NCBI RefSeq assembly: GCF_019703515.2
Contig: NC_059382.1
Coordinates: 15,293,001-15,357,000 of the forward strand
From: Myxocyprinus asiaticus
Lineage: Eukaryota; Chordata; Actinopteri; Cypriniformes; Catostomidae
DNA: 64,000 nt
Direction of reading: 5' to 3'
Position numbers and translations under genes: made by a program. Below, one piece after another: positions 22,460-33,399 of the stretch. How positions within the stretch are numbered: the stretch's first letter is position 1; every line of letters starts with the position of its first letter. The notes under the pieces were generated by a model, which saw nothing but the letters and a program-made list of their open reading frames with translations, did no database searches and was not told the DNA's origin.

Positions 22460-22655
22460 ATGGAGGGAACAAGACGTTGTGTCGATGTAGTGACACTAGG
22501 GGTTCGCTCTCGAGAGCCCCAATCACCTTTGCTTTATTCAGAAAAGGCCAATGAAAATTGGCGAGTGGAATTTGCATGCCACTCTCCGCCCCGGACACAC
22601 GGGTATAAAAGGAGATGGCGTGCACCACTCATTCAGAGTTGTGCTGAGGAGCCGA
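22460..22655. repeat. Copy A inverted terminal repeat (3' side)
   Basis: Pairs with 26403-26594. Shared landmarks are GTGTCGATGTAGTGACACTA, AATGAAAATTGGCGAGTGGA and a TATAAAAGGAGATGGCGTGC stretch. Confidence 0.85.
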
Positions 22656-22696
22656 GAGATAGTCCTGGTCATGTCAGCGGTCGCTACAGTGCCACG

Positions 22697-22815
22697 GCAG
22701 GAGGGACACAACATCTCGTTCCCTCCATCAGGGATCAAAGGTTACATCAGTAACCAAGACGTTCCCTGTCTGTCACTCACTCAACATTGTGTCGATGTAG
22801 TGACACTAGGGGTTC
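22697..22815. repeat. Copy A internal complementary region
   Basis: The left half (CTCGTTCCCTCCATCAGGGA, then GTTACATCAGTAAC) is complementary to the outer 3' terminus at 22427-22475. The right half (GTTCCCTGTCTGTCACTCAC and on through GTGTCGATGTAGTGAC) is complementary to the outer 5' terminus at 26555-26608. This arrangement, both ends joined in one internal block, is diagnostic of DIRS elements and serves as template for completing the circular intermediate. Confidence 0.85.
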
Positions 22816-23569
22816 CTATATGAAACGCTGCAGGCACTGAACTGTGTCACGAGGTATGGAGGAGCAGACAGGGGCAGGCTGCTGCGTGCCTCACAGCGAG
22901 CACTCGACCATGTTGTGACCCTCCAGCGAGTAAGGTGTCTGCCTGGTCCTAATAAGGGTAGGAGGAGGCACTTACCCAAGGAGGCTACAGGCGGTGGCCA
23001 TTCCTGATTTTTGTATTAAGCAATTTCCCACCGAGCACCTGCTAGAATAGTACTGGGGAAGTGCTCTTCCCTCTCCAGGAGGGAGAACACTACGGAGACC
23101 ACATCCTACCGGAGGGAGGTTAACATGTGGAGAATACCTCACATGGACTTACCGACGGGGAAGTTCACATATGGAATGATGCCACTGGGGAGGACCCTAT
23201 CTATGGAGAGGGTACACAGCAACAGTGGCCGAGGCAGAGAAGAGCTCTGATGAGGGGAAACACAGGGTTCACCTGAGGGGAAACCAAACAGTGAAAACGC
23301 ATCATACGGGATTACTGAGGGGGGAATCACCACGTATGGAGCACTGAGCCCAAGTACACAGGCTCACCTGAAAAGGGGCATACCACAAGTACTGGGCCTG
23401 GCGGCGTTACTCCTCCACCGAGTTTGCCACCGAATAGTGCTTAAAGAATTAAAGAGGCATCCAGTGTTCACCAGTTGTGGGGAACTGTTGTGGACAAGAT
23501 AGCGCACATTATCACCTTAAAAAAGGGGAAATGCGCAATGCAAGTGATACACCCGACTGGGTGCCCGGC

Positions 23570-24620
23570 CTACCTGTTGTCACCCCATAACACTTGGGTC
23601 AAAACCGGTTCTATGCGCAGGTTGTAGAACCTTGCGAAGGTAATGGGTGTAGCCCAACCCGCTGCTCTGCATATGTCTGCTAGAGAGGCGTCCCTCGCCA
23701 GTGCCCAGGAGGACGCAACACCTCTGGTGGAGAGTGCCCAGACTGCCAAAGGGCATGGCAGGCCTTGTGATTGGTAAGCCAGAGAAATGGCATCCACAAT
23801 CCAATGGGGCAACCTTGTTTGGAGACAGCTTTCCCCTTCTGCTGCCCTCCAAAGCAGACAAAGAGCTGCTCCAAGTGTCTAAAGCTCTGCGTGTGGTCCA
23901 GATAGATGCACATGGCGTGAACTGGACACAGCAATGACAAGGTCGGGTCTTCCTCCTCTGAAGGGAGCACTTTCAGGTTCACCACCTGATCCCGGAAGGG
24001 AGTGGTGGGAACTTTGGGCACGTAACCACCAAAGCTCATCTTTTTTGGACACCAGGCATTCACTGGTGACAGAGCACCTGCAAGTCCCCAATCCTCTTGA
24101 TAGAAGTGAGGGCCGTCTTCAGCGACAAAATGCTGAGCTCGGTCTGCTCCAGGGGCTCAAAGGGGGCTCTCTGTAAGGCAAGTAAGCCCACAGAGAGATC
24201 CCAAGAGGAAACCAGGCGCGGTCTGGGGGATTCAATCTCCTCGCGCCTTTGAGGAACCCGGTGATCAGGTCGTGCTGCCGTGAGGGTCTCTCATCCAATG
24301 TATCATGATATGCTGCTATAGCAGCCACGTACATCTCCAGGGTAGAGGGGGACATCCATCTCTCCAGCCCCTCCTGAAGTACAACAGAGACTTGACTGCA
24401 CATCTCTGTGGATCTTCCCCATGGGAAGAACACCAATTTGTGAAGAGACGCCACTTCACAGTGTACAGCTGCCTCGTGGAAGGGGCTCTGGCCTGAGTGA
24501 TCATGTGTACCATTGCTGGTGGAAGGCCTGCTAGGTCCTCTGTGTCCCATCCAGGAGCCAGACATGGAGATTCAACAAGCCAGAGCATGCCCTGCCCCTG
24601 AGTGAGAATGTCCTGCCTCA
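23570..24620 (-). pseudogene. Copy A tyrosine recombinase (frameshifted)
   Basis: Minus frames 24801-24316, 24565-24119, 24063-23680 and 23812-23570 together cover the DIRS recombinase. The N-terminal core-binding part has ITQARAPSTRQLY. Downstream come PKVPTTPFRDQVVNL, LCPVHAMCIYLDHTQSFR and the C-terminal RAAGWATPITFARFYNL with the nucleophile Tyr. The HSTRGVASSWAL (H-x-x-R) box is present. At least three frame changes make it non-functional. The enzyme would integrate the circular DNA intermediate. Confidence 0.8.
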
Positions 24621-24828
24621 GGGGAATGTGCCAGGGAGCATCAGGTCTGAGAACCAAGTCCGGTTGGGCCAGTACGGTGTAACCATCAGGACTTGTTGCC
24701 CATCCTCCCTGACTTTGCACAACATCTGTGCAACGAGGCTCACTGGGGGAAAACGCGTACTTGCGCAGCCCGCGAGGCCAGCTGTACCCCAAGGCATCCA
24801 TGCCGAGGGGAGCCTCGGACAGGGAGTA

Positions 24829-26110
24829 TCAAAAGGGGCAGTGAGAGGACTCTCGGGAGGTGAACAGGTCCACCTGCGCCTCCCCGAATCTCTCCCAAAT
24901 TAGCTGGACTGAGTGGGGGTGGAGTCTCCATTCTCCATGGAGCATTACCTGCCGTGAGAGCGCATCCACTGCATGGTTGAGGACGCACAGGAGGTGAGTA
25001 GCTTGCAGAGACTTCAACGTCTGCTGACTCCAAAGGAAGAGGCAGCAGGCGAGTTGCGACATGCGAAGTGAGCATACGCCACCCTGGTGGTTTATGTATG
25101 TCACAGTCGCTGTGTTGTCCGTCCGGACCAACACATGCTTGCCCTGAATCAATGGCCAAAGCCTCCACAGGGCCAGCGATACCACCAGCAACTCTAGGCA
25201 GTTGATGTGCCATTGCAGGCGAGGCCCTGTCCAGAGACCCGATACTGCCTGCCTGTTGCACACGGCGCACCAGCCCAAATTTGAGGCATCCATCGTGACC
25301 ACGACGCGCCTCGAGACCTGCTGTAAGGGAACCCCTTTCCGTAGAAATGCCAGATCTGACCAAGGGCTGAAAGTTTGGCGACACCGTGGCGTAATAGTCA
25401 CACGCTGGGTGCCGTGGCGCCATGCCCACCTCGGGACTCGAGTCTGTAACCAGTGCTGGAGCAGTCTCATATGCATCAACCCGAGGGGAAGTACTGCCGC
25501 CGAGGATGCCATATGCCCCAGGAGCCTCTGAAAGTGTTTCACTGGGACCGCTACCTTTTGCCTGAAGGCTCTCAAGCAGGCCAGCACCAACTGTGCACAC
25601 TCATTCATAAGGCGTGCCATCATGGTGACCGAGTCCAACTCCATACCAAGAAAAGAGATGCTCTGCGCAGGGAAGAGCTTGCTCTTTTCCCAGTTGACCT
25701 GAAGCCCCAGTTGGTCGAGGTGCCGAAGCACAAGGTCCCTGTGCGCACACAATAGATCTCGCGAGTGAACTAGTATCAGCCAGTCGTCAATATAATTGAG
25801 GATGCGAATGCCCTTTTCCCTTAGTGGGGCCAGGGCCACCTCTGCGACTTTGGTAAAGACGCGAGGGGACAGGGACAGACCAAAAGGGAGGACCTTGTAC
25901 TGGTATGCTCATCCCTCAAAGGCAAACCGAAGAAAGGGTCTGTGTGGAGGAAGGATCAATACGTGAAAGTACATGTCCTTCAGGTCGATGGCCGCGAACT
26001 AATCCCGATGTTGTACCGATGTTAGGATGCGCTTCTGCGTCAACATCTTGAACGGAAGCCTGTGTAAGGCTCTGTTCAAGGCATGCAGATCCAGGATTGG
26101 GACCGGGTCG
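24829..26110 (-). pseudogene. Copy A reverse transcriptase-RNase H
   Basis: A 336-codon open stretch (25839-24829) has the YIDD catalytic box at residues 16-19, ELDSVTMMARL and FQRLLGHMASS (thumb), then RNase H with the acidic residues TMDAS (D184), CLELLV (E216), RTDNTA (D241) and AVDALSR (D292). Upstream RT blocks at 26110-25840 (PILDLHALNRALHRLPF, QYKVLPFGLSLSPRVF) are split by two stops. The last CPF codon is followed by a stop where the other copies continue. RT copies element RNA; RNase H removes it. Confidence 0.85.
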
Positions 26111-26402
26111 GGCTGGCGACCCAAGCACTCGAGACAGATTTCGTGACCATACAGAGGAGAAAGATAACAGCCACACCCAGTAGCACTAAGGTGAAATTAC
26201 ATCTTTAAAAAGACGCCAATCGTTTGTGAGTGCTCTTTTAGAGAAAATATACTCTTTTAAATATACTCTTTTTTACACCTGTGGACTCAGCCGCCGAAGT
26301 GCTCAGAGGAAGCACAACACTCGACCGTGCGAGGGTGACTGCTGATATGCGCCATAAAATCCAGCAGCGATAGCAAGGTGACGGGACGAACACACACATG
26401 CG

Positions 26403-26594
26403 CTCGGCTCCGAAGAACAAATCTGAATGAGTGGTGCACGCCATCTCCTTTTATACCAGTATGTCCGGGGCGGAGAGTGGCATGCATATTCCACTCGCCA
26501 ATTTTCATTGGCCTTTTCTGAATAAAGCAAAGGTGATTGGGGCTCTCAAGAGCGAACCCCTAGTGTCACTACATCAACACAACGTTGAATGAGT
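26403..26594. repeat. Copy A inverted terminal repeat (5' side)
   Basis: Inverted copy of 22460-22655. On the minus strand it carries GTATAAAAGG (plus-strand coordinates 26448-26457), a TATA-like promoter for the element. Confidence 0.85.
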
Positions 26595-26608
26595 GACAGA
26601 CAGGGAAC

Positions 26609-28040
26609 AAACTACATTTAAGAGCTTGTGTGGTAGCTGAAATTATAGCTTGTCCGAGGTACGAGTCCTGAAGAGCATGCAAGTCGACATGTGAGTCAAA
26701 AGTGTCATAGAAGCACTACACAACGACATGGTTGCTTCAGTAATTGCATTTTACATCTCACATTTGCTTTATATGGCACTATCGTTTAGGTTTAAGGTTT
26801 AGGAAAATGAGGTCAGTTTTGTTGATTTAAAACTCGATAGAGCGCTAAACTTATGTAGCCAAGGGGAGAAATTTCATGAGATTTAACTCTAGACATAAAT
26901 TGGATGTAGCCCCTTTAAGAACAAGAGTTTTGCGATACCTGCTTTTCGGCACTCTCTCGTGTTAGAGACATGAGAACATATGTTGTGCAAGACAGCTCCC
27001 AGTTTTGTTTATTGTTTGAGAATTCTTTGGGTAAATATAAAATTTCACACAAATGCTTATAAATTGCATGAAATATGTGTTCAGAAGAGCCGTATGTTAA
27101 AACTGAGTGTTTGTTCTGGATCATTTTGGAAGGATGCATATGAATTGCATGTGTGGAGTCTGACCACGTTTTGTACACATGTGAGGACTGGGTATGTACA
27201 TTTTATAAATTTTGTTAAGAATTAATCATATCTCATTTAACGATTTATAGCCCAGAGTGTTTTCCAATTAAGTGAACGTGTTTAATGAGAATTTTGTTGT
27301 TTAAACTGTTACTGTAAATGTCCTTAAAGTCTGGTTAAAAAATAAGCAAAATACTTTGAGTGGTTGAAGCATGTATTAAATATGTGTTGAAGTATATGTG
27401 TAAGCTAATGCCCTGTTTTTCCTTTGATTTGGATATTAGTCTCTACCATATTTAATTGTACCATATTTCTTTCTACTGAGTTTCATTGTGCTGAAATGCA
27501 CTGAATCATTTTTGCTGTCATGTGGGACACTTTTTGTTTTTGTTTTTTTGTTTTTTTGGCTCATTTACAGAAAACTCCTGGATTGTAATCCAATTTTTCA
27601 TTCTTCAAATAAGTACAAAAACACTGTTTAATATATTTTTTTAATTCATTTTTTCTATACGGCCCCATCAACTGCTGTCTTTTTTCTGAGACAGCAGTCA
27701 GAATAAATCCCCAAAAGATATTCTTTTATCCTGTGTTGTTTCTTTACAACTCACTGGCTACACTTAAAAACCTCATCTGTTTCTCATCTCATATTTGCTT
27801 TTTATGTTAGTATTGGTTGGGTTTAGTTTTAAGATTTAGGGTAGGGAGGTAGATTTTGTTGATTTGATACTCGAGAGAGCATTATCCTTAAAAAACACAT
27901 CTTTTTGGGAGAATATTTAACTCACTTTTAGGGCCACACAGAGGACATTTATCCTCAGAACTGTTGCAATACTTGTGAGCCACATAATTTCAGATCAGGC
28001 TGATGAGATCAGGCTGTTGAATGTAGAGGGTGTTCTACAG
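26609..28040. other. AT-rich gap with a diverged repeat pair
   Basis: Two related stretches, 26753-26895 and 27789-27930, share CATCTCA(C/T)ATTTGCTTT, a GGTTTAG..TTTAGG core, TTTTGTTGATTT and CTCGA(T/G)AGAGC, in direct orientation about 1.04 kb apart. They are copies of one dispersed repeat. A short hairpin (CTGCTGTC/GACAGCAG) lies at 27671-27697. No gene is seen. Confidence 0.5.
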
Positions 28041-28185
28041 TGTTCCTGTAGCTCAACTGGTGGAGCATGGCACTTGCAATTGCCAAGTTTGTGGGTTCCA
28101 TACCCAGGTAACAGAAAGAATGGCAAAATGTGTAACTTGAATGCATTGTTAGTCACTTTAGATGGAAGGTTATGTGAACTGCATT
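28041..28185 (+). mobile_element. tRNA-derived SINE
   Basis: A tRNA-like head with box A TAGCTCAACTGG (28049-28060) and box B GGTTCCATACC (28094-28104), about 34 bp apart, followed by a tail with CTTGAATGCATTGTTAGTCAC and TTTAGATGGAAGG. This is the layout of a very common cyprinid tRNA SINE whose intact tail reads like GTCGCTTTGGATAAAAG. Box B has lost its consensus CG, so Pol III activity is unlikely. Confidence 0.85.
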
Positions 28186-29400
28186 GAAAAAACTGCAGAG
28201 AAAATAGAACTAAGAATGGTAGAAAGGAGTGAGTGAGGGAGAGAGAGAATCAGTGCACCATAATGTTATGAGTAGAGCACCTGTGCTGCAATAGAGCAGG
28301 AGTGCTCTGTTTTCTGCACTTGCAATGGTGCATGGTGCCATGCAGGAACCTAGGTGTTTATTTCCACTGCATTTCATGCATGACCTCTCCTCTGTATTGG
28401 GTCAGAAGCAGATGGAAGCATATAACAAAGAACACCATGCCAAAACAACACAGTAATCTGCTCACCTCCACAGCTAATCTGATTCTGCATTACACTGTGT
28501 AACTTTGTAATAAGATGGAAGTAAAAGACAGGACACATTGCACCTAAATAGAAGAGTTTTTTTTTTTTTTTTTTTTTCCTTATTTTCTTTTTTAAGGCTT
28601 ATTTCCTTGTACCCTTTTTTTCTTATGGACTAAATTAGTGCTCTGAGCCCGCCTGGCAAAGAGTTTTCTTTTACTAATGTTAATTTACAGGCTAGCAAGA
28701 GCTGCGTCTAATCTTTTCCTACTCATTACACACAATTTCCAAGTCGTTTGGCCGACACAGCGATTGGCTCCTCATGGTGTGTGCAGTGATGGGTGCTGTG
28801 ATTGTTTATTATTTATTTACCCCACACCTCCCCACCCCAATTTCACAAGCCTCCCCATACAATTTTCTATGAATAATCAAACAGTGCCCAAGAAACAGAT
28901 CTTGTATTCTGTTGTGCCTTCATGCAAATACCCACACATTGCGCTAAACACACACACAAACCGAATGCAATGTGCCTTCTGCACACAAACACACACACAC
29001 ACAATTCATTACTGCATCATAAAGCACAAACATGCACTTTGGGCTGGACACATTCATGCATGCTTGCACTCAGAGATAATAAAAAAGTATGTGCATACAT
29101 AAAATCACACAAAACAAAAAACATACACATGCATACAGTGGCCCCAGTTTTGGTATTTGGACACTTCAGCCAAAATACTTAAAACTTTCAAATAGATGGA
29201 TTTCATTGCATAAATAACAAAATGTCAAACCAACTGGCATCTGCAAACAATTGGTGCTAGACCTTTTCTCAGAACTTACATTTGTGTTTTACTGGATGCA
29301 TGAGAGGTCAGTTGCCCTTAAGTTTACACAAGTCTAGGTGAATAACACAAACTATATGTTCAAATACATTTGACAACCATAAAGTTTCCAAATATTTTTT
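28186..29400. other. No gene; poly-T and CA-rich patches
   Basis: Contains a poly-T tract (28557-28577), scattered CACACA runs (28945-29005) and mixed-composition sequence around 28620-28800. Frames at 28677-29182 are CA-repeat shadows. Nothing else is supported. Confidence 0.5.
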
Positions 29401-30140
29401 GACCCTGTTTACACCTGGTATTAAGATGTGTCTCGGGTGATACGATCGCATGTGGTCAGGTAAGACACATCACTGTTTACACCTGGCCACTTAAATGCTT
29501 CTCCTGTGACCACTTGTGATTGGATTTGGAGGGTCTCTGTTTCATGATGGCATACATCAATCACTATGTCAGTGTGTTATTGCATGATAATAACCCGCAA
29601 CAAAGTCAGAAAAGACAAAGAAAGCGTGAAACAAATGGCACGCTATTTCTCCCAGATGCAGTTGAAATTTAATCTTAACACAAAATCAACATTTCGTTAT
29701 TTTAGTGGATTACCTGTATTATCCTGAGCTGCAGATGTTCGTGCTTCTTAGAAGTGTCCCTGCATGTTGATATCAGACACACTGAAGAAGATCTGTGAAG
29801 TTCTCATGCTTGTGTATACAGTACATTATATCCGCTTTGTAATTTTTTCAGATTGGACGGTTATTACCTTTTAAACCACTCGTAATCTGCTAAATTTAAA
29901 CTCTTGTTTTAGCACAGCGGTTGATTGACAGGCGAGGGGGTGGTGCTTCGCTGCTGCTGGTGCACAAACAGGGCAAATTACCATTTACACTTCAAATGTG
30001 ATGTGGTTACATGCATTTTTGACCACATTCGTATGTTTTTTTCTGACCGGATTTAGACCGCGTTAAGACCTGTATTTAGCGGTGACCACATGTGATCCAA
30101 TCACCAAAAACGCATCTTAATACCAGGTGGAAACTGGGTC
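29401..30140. mobile_element. Non-autonomous DNA transposon with terminal inverted repeats
   Basis: The left end GACCCTGTTTACACCTGGTA and the right end, reverse complement GACCCAGTTTCCACCTGGTA, match at 18 of 20 positions and the pairing continues with TTAAGATG(T/C)GT. The interior (740 bp overall) has no coding potential. The sub-terminal GTTTACACCTGG repeats again at 29474. This is a known type of cyprinid MITE; no clear target duplication was found, so the superfamily is unassigned. Confidence 0.8.
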
Positions 30141-31132
30141 TTTGGCTTAATTTTTAACAGTTTAGTATTGTTATACTTTAAACATTTCTTTTATAAAATG
30201 TTTTGCTAGATAATTGTTTTTGTGCTATATTTAAAAGAAATGCCACTTGGTTTGATATACTGCTATCTAATGCAATGACATTCCTACATTTTTAAGTATG
30301 GCTTAAGTGTCCATATATTTTTGAGGACACTGTAACCTTTAAACAATGACACATGAAGGTTATTATAAAGTTATAAAGTGTTTTGTCTCATTTAGAATTT
30401 TGCCTTAATTCTGACAGATTTGATGCAGACATTCAGGGGAAGATAAAGTATAAATCATTGACATGTGAGATGGTTACATGACATGAACTCTCACTCTGCA
30501 GATTATTTGCTACACTATTAGGGCCATGACCCTAAAGACAGCCCATTCTCAGTATGCAACAGTTCTACCTTCATCTTGTCTTTCTTTCCCCAACAGGGAG
30601 GTCTGGCAGCCTGTGACTATCAAAAGCCACACAGGATAAACTAAATTAATTAAACAGTGGCATGTTTGACACCTACCTGTCTCCGTTTAAAAAGCCATTA
30701 AAGCGTGATCTGACACCCTGTATTAAAACAGACACACACACATACAGTACACACACAATCCTCTCTCTACCTGTGCCATGTCACACCACTGTCCAAAACA
30801 CATGCAAAGAGAAAGAGAGAAGAAAATAAAACAACAGGCGCAAAATAATAATAATAATAATAATAATAATTATTATTATTATTATTATTATTATTATGCT
30901 TAACCTTCGACATTGAAATCCAGCCTTCCACTGTCCCAGAACTGCTTAGGTCTTGTGAGTGTGCATAGAAGCCAGTGTTGCCAGATCTTGCTATGAAAAA
31001 CAAGCAACCTTATCTAAAAAAACAAGACAAAATTAAGCAACTTGCCTTGTAAATTAAGACTTAAAAAGAGATTTAAACGAAATTACTTTATTTCATTTAT
31101 CTGATTTATTATGGCAAAAACATGCATAAAAA
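30141..31132. other. No gene seen; contains a palindromic microsatellite
   Basis: Mixed AT-rich sequence with short CA runs near 30735-30760 and the (AAT)n(ATT)n tract listed separately. No coding frame or transposon end is supported. Confidence 0.6.
30844..30897. repeat. Palindromic (AAT)n(ATT)n microsatellite
   Basis: About nine AAT/TAA units followed by about nine ATT units make a 54-bp perfect or near-perfect palindrome. Confidence 0.95.
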
Positions 31133-31164
31133 GTCCTGGTTACTTGTGTAACCTCCATTCCCTG

Positions 31165-31355
31165 ATGGAGGGAACGAGACGTTGTGTCGATGTAGTGACA
31201 CTAGGGGTCACTCTTGGGAGCCCGAGACACCTCTGGTCTTTGATAAAAGGCCAATGAAAATTGGCGAGTGGTATTTGCATACCACTCCTCCGAACATACG
31301 GGTATAAAAGGAGCTGGTATGCAACCACTCATTCAGGTTTTGTGCTGAGGAGCCA
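31165..31355. repeat. Copy B inverted terminal repeat (3' side)
   Basis: Pairs with 34955-35140. Landmarks: GGGAGCCCGAGACACCTCTG, AATGAAAATTGGCGAGTGGT and TATAAAAGGAGCTGGTATGC. Confidence 0.85.
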
Positions 31356-31402
31356 AGAAAAGGTCCCGGCCATTTCAGCGGGTAGTTCAGCGTTTTGGCA
31401 GG

Positions 31403-31520
31403 AGGGACACAACGTCTCGTTCCCTCCATCAGGGAACGGAGGTTACGCAAGTAACCAGGACATTCCCTATTTGTCACTCACTCGACGTTGTGTCGATGTA
31501 GTGACACTAGGGGTCCCTAT
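31403..31520. repeat. Copy B internal complementary region
   Basis: Contains CTCGTTCCCTCCATCAGGGA and TTACGCAAGTAACCAGGAC (complement of the outer 3' end at 31133-31175), joined to TCCCTATTTGTCACTCACTC and on through GTGTCGATGTAGTGAC (complement of the outer 5' end at 35105-35154). Confidence 0.85.
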
Positions 31521-32281
31521 ATGAACAACACCGCAACTGGCTGAACTGTGTTACGTGAACTGGCGGTGTGTGACGGGCAGACCACTGTGTGCCTCGTAGC
31601 CAGCGCACCAGGCCAACACATAACTTCCCCCAACGCTGTTATGAGTGTCGAATGGCCCTTTGGGGACAAGTCGACTACCCAAAAGATAGAGACAGGCTAG
31701 CCCAGTCGTGGCCTCTTATCCCCTTTTTTTCCCTCTCCCCCCAAAAAAAGGGAATAAATGACTGGGGCCAGCAGGTCTAGTCAGGGGGGTGTCACTCCCA
31801 AGGGGAAGACACTGTGGAGACCACACCCTGCCCAAAGGGGGGGGGGGTATTTTGAGTGGAAATACATCACATGGTCTTGCCGAGCTTTGCCGGAAGTATG
31901 CCATGTGGAGAAGTCCCATGGAAGGTCCTACCCTGCGGGGGAGGAGTTTCTACAACATGGTGACTGGGGCAGAGGGGCCTCTGCCCAAGGAAGATGCAGT
32001 TTACCAACAGGGAAACGAATCAGCGGAAGATATACGTCGCATGGGGTTACCTACGGAGAACCACCACATTCGGAGCACCTACCCCAGTACAGGGCTTAGT
32101 TAGCATGTGTACTGAGCCGGCAGCAAGTTTCTCTGCAAACTCGTCTGCCACAGGGCTCGGAGGAAATCAACCAGGGAACACAGTTTGTGAACACTATTGG
32201 GAGTCAACGGCGCACGTCTTCAGCTCAGGGGAGGTGAAAGGCGCTATGTGCAAGCGATACACCCGGCCAGCTGTCCCGGAC
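31521..32281 (-). other. Copy B 3' untranslated region
   Basis: Non-coding part of the element between recombinase stop and internal complementary region. A G-run (31827-31839) and TATTTTGAGTGG lie near the middle. It aligns by eye with 9655-10040 (fragment F) and 44340-44810 (copy C). Confidence 0.65.
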
Positions 32282-33088
32282 TTACCTGCGTACCACTACA
32301 CGGGACGAAACCGGTTCCACCCGGAGATTGTAGAACCTCGCAAAGGTGTTGGGTGTTGCCCAGTCCGCTGCTCTGCAAATGTCTGTTAGAGAGGCACCAC
32401 TGGTCAAGGCCCAGGAGGCGGCTACACCTCTGGTAGAATGGGCTCGTAGCCCTACCGGGGGCGGCACGTCCTGGGCGTGATATGCCATAGTTATGGCGTC
32501 AATGAGCCAGTGGCCAATCCTTTGCTTGGAGACAGCGCTTCCTTTCCGCTGTCCTCTAAACCAGACAAAGAGCTGCTCAGAGACTCTAAAGCTCTGCGTG
32601 CGATCCAAATAGATGCGTAAAGCGCACACCGGACACAGCAACATCAGGGCTGGGTCTGCCTCCTCCTGAGGCAGCGCTTGCAGGTTCACCACCTGGTCCC
32701 TAAAAGGGGTCATGGGAACCTTGGGCACATAGCCCAGTCGGGGTCTCAGGATCACGTAAGAGTAGCCCGGACCGAACTCCAGGCATGTTTCGCTGACAGA
32801 GAATGCTTGCAGGTCTCCTACCCTCTTGATGGAAGTGAGCGCAGTCAGGAGGGCAGTCTTCAAAGAGAGTGCCTTAAGCTCAGCTGACTGCAAAGGCTCA
32901 AAGGGGGCTCTCTGTAGACCCTGAAGAACTACAGAGAGGTCCCATGAGGGAACGAGGCGCGGTCTGAAGGGGTTCAACCTCCTGGTGCCTCTCAGGAACC
33001 TGATGACCAGGTTGTGCTTCCCTAAGGACTTACCATCCACTGTGTCATGGTGTGCCACTATAGCAGAACAGACGCAACTTAAAGGCAT
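32282..33088 (-). CDS. Copy B tyrosine recombinase, catalytic half (open frame)
   Basis: A 268-codon open frame that keeps the complete signature: SIKRVGDL (catalytic Arg89), AHSTRGVAASWAL (H217-x-x-R220) and FARFYNL (Tyr253 nucleophile). The middle has PKVPMTPFRDQVVNL and LCPVCALRIYLDRTQSFR as in copy A. The N-terminal core-binding domain is shortened: ITQARAPSTRHLY lies upstream in another frame (33299-33045), with about 80 residues deleted in between. The start codon given is only the first Met in the open stretch. It would be the integrase of the element, but the truncated N-terminus makes activity doubtful. Confidence 0.75.
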   Translation of the reverse strand: MPLSCVCSAIVAHHDTVDGKSLGKHNLVIRFLRGTRRLNPFRPRLVPSWDLSVVLQGLQRAPFEPLQSAELKALSLKTALLTALTSIKRVGDLQAFSVSETCLEFGPGYSYVILRPRLGYVPKVPMTPFRDQVVNLQALPQEEADPALMLLCPVCALRIYLDRTQSFRVSEQLFVWFRGQRKGSAVSKQRIGHWLIDAITMAYHAQDVPPPVGLRAHSTRGVAASWALTSGASLTDICRAADWATPNTFARFYNLRVEPVSSRVVVRR

Positions 33089-33399
33089 ATAGGTGCCTTG
33101 TAGAGGGGGCCCTAGCCTGAGTGATTGTGTCTACCACCGCGGGTGGTAGACCGCTTAAGTCTTCTGCATCTCGTCCAGGGGCCAGAATGGAATGGTGGAC
33201 GGTGGTCATGATGACGGCTGTGCACACCAGGTATGTGACCCAGGGAACGAGGAAGCCGCTCTTTTGTTGAACTGTTGGGTACCGCAACCACTTTGGCATT
33301 TGGCAAAATTAAATGAAAAGGCAACAAAAGATTCTCCTCTTGGCCCTCCACCGGGGAATGGAGTGGTCGTCTTACCAGCTCCAAGGCAGTGGGATTCGT

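Larger units (their letters stand above)
22427..26608 (-). mobile_element. DIRS retrotransposon copy A (gag-less)
   Basis: A 4.18-kb minus-strand DIRS copy with both inverted terminal repeats and an internal complementary region. Reading 5' to 3' (right to left) it has the 5' ITR, a short leader with TTTAAAAAGA, then directly RT, RNase H, tyrosine recombinase, 3' UTR, internal complementary region and 3' ITR. Gag is missing: the leader at about 26180 switches straight into RT coding sequence. Frames are broken by several stops and shifts. No flanking target duplication is expected for DIRS and none is seen. Confidence 0.85.

Noticed and set aside
16528..27690. Shared ACTGCTGTCTTTTTTCTGA at 16530 and 27670
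   Set aside because: A 19-bp low-complexity match with no extended similarity either side; not enough to call a repeat family or a target duplication.
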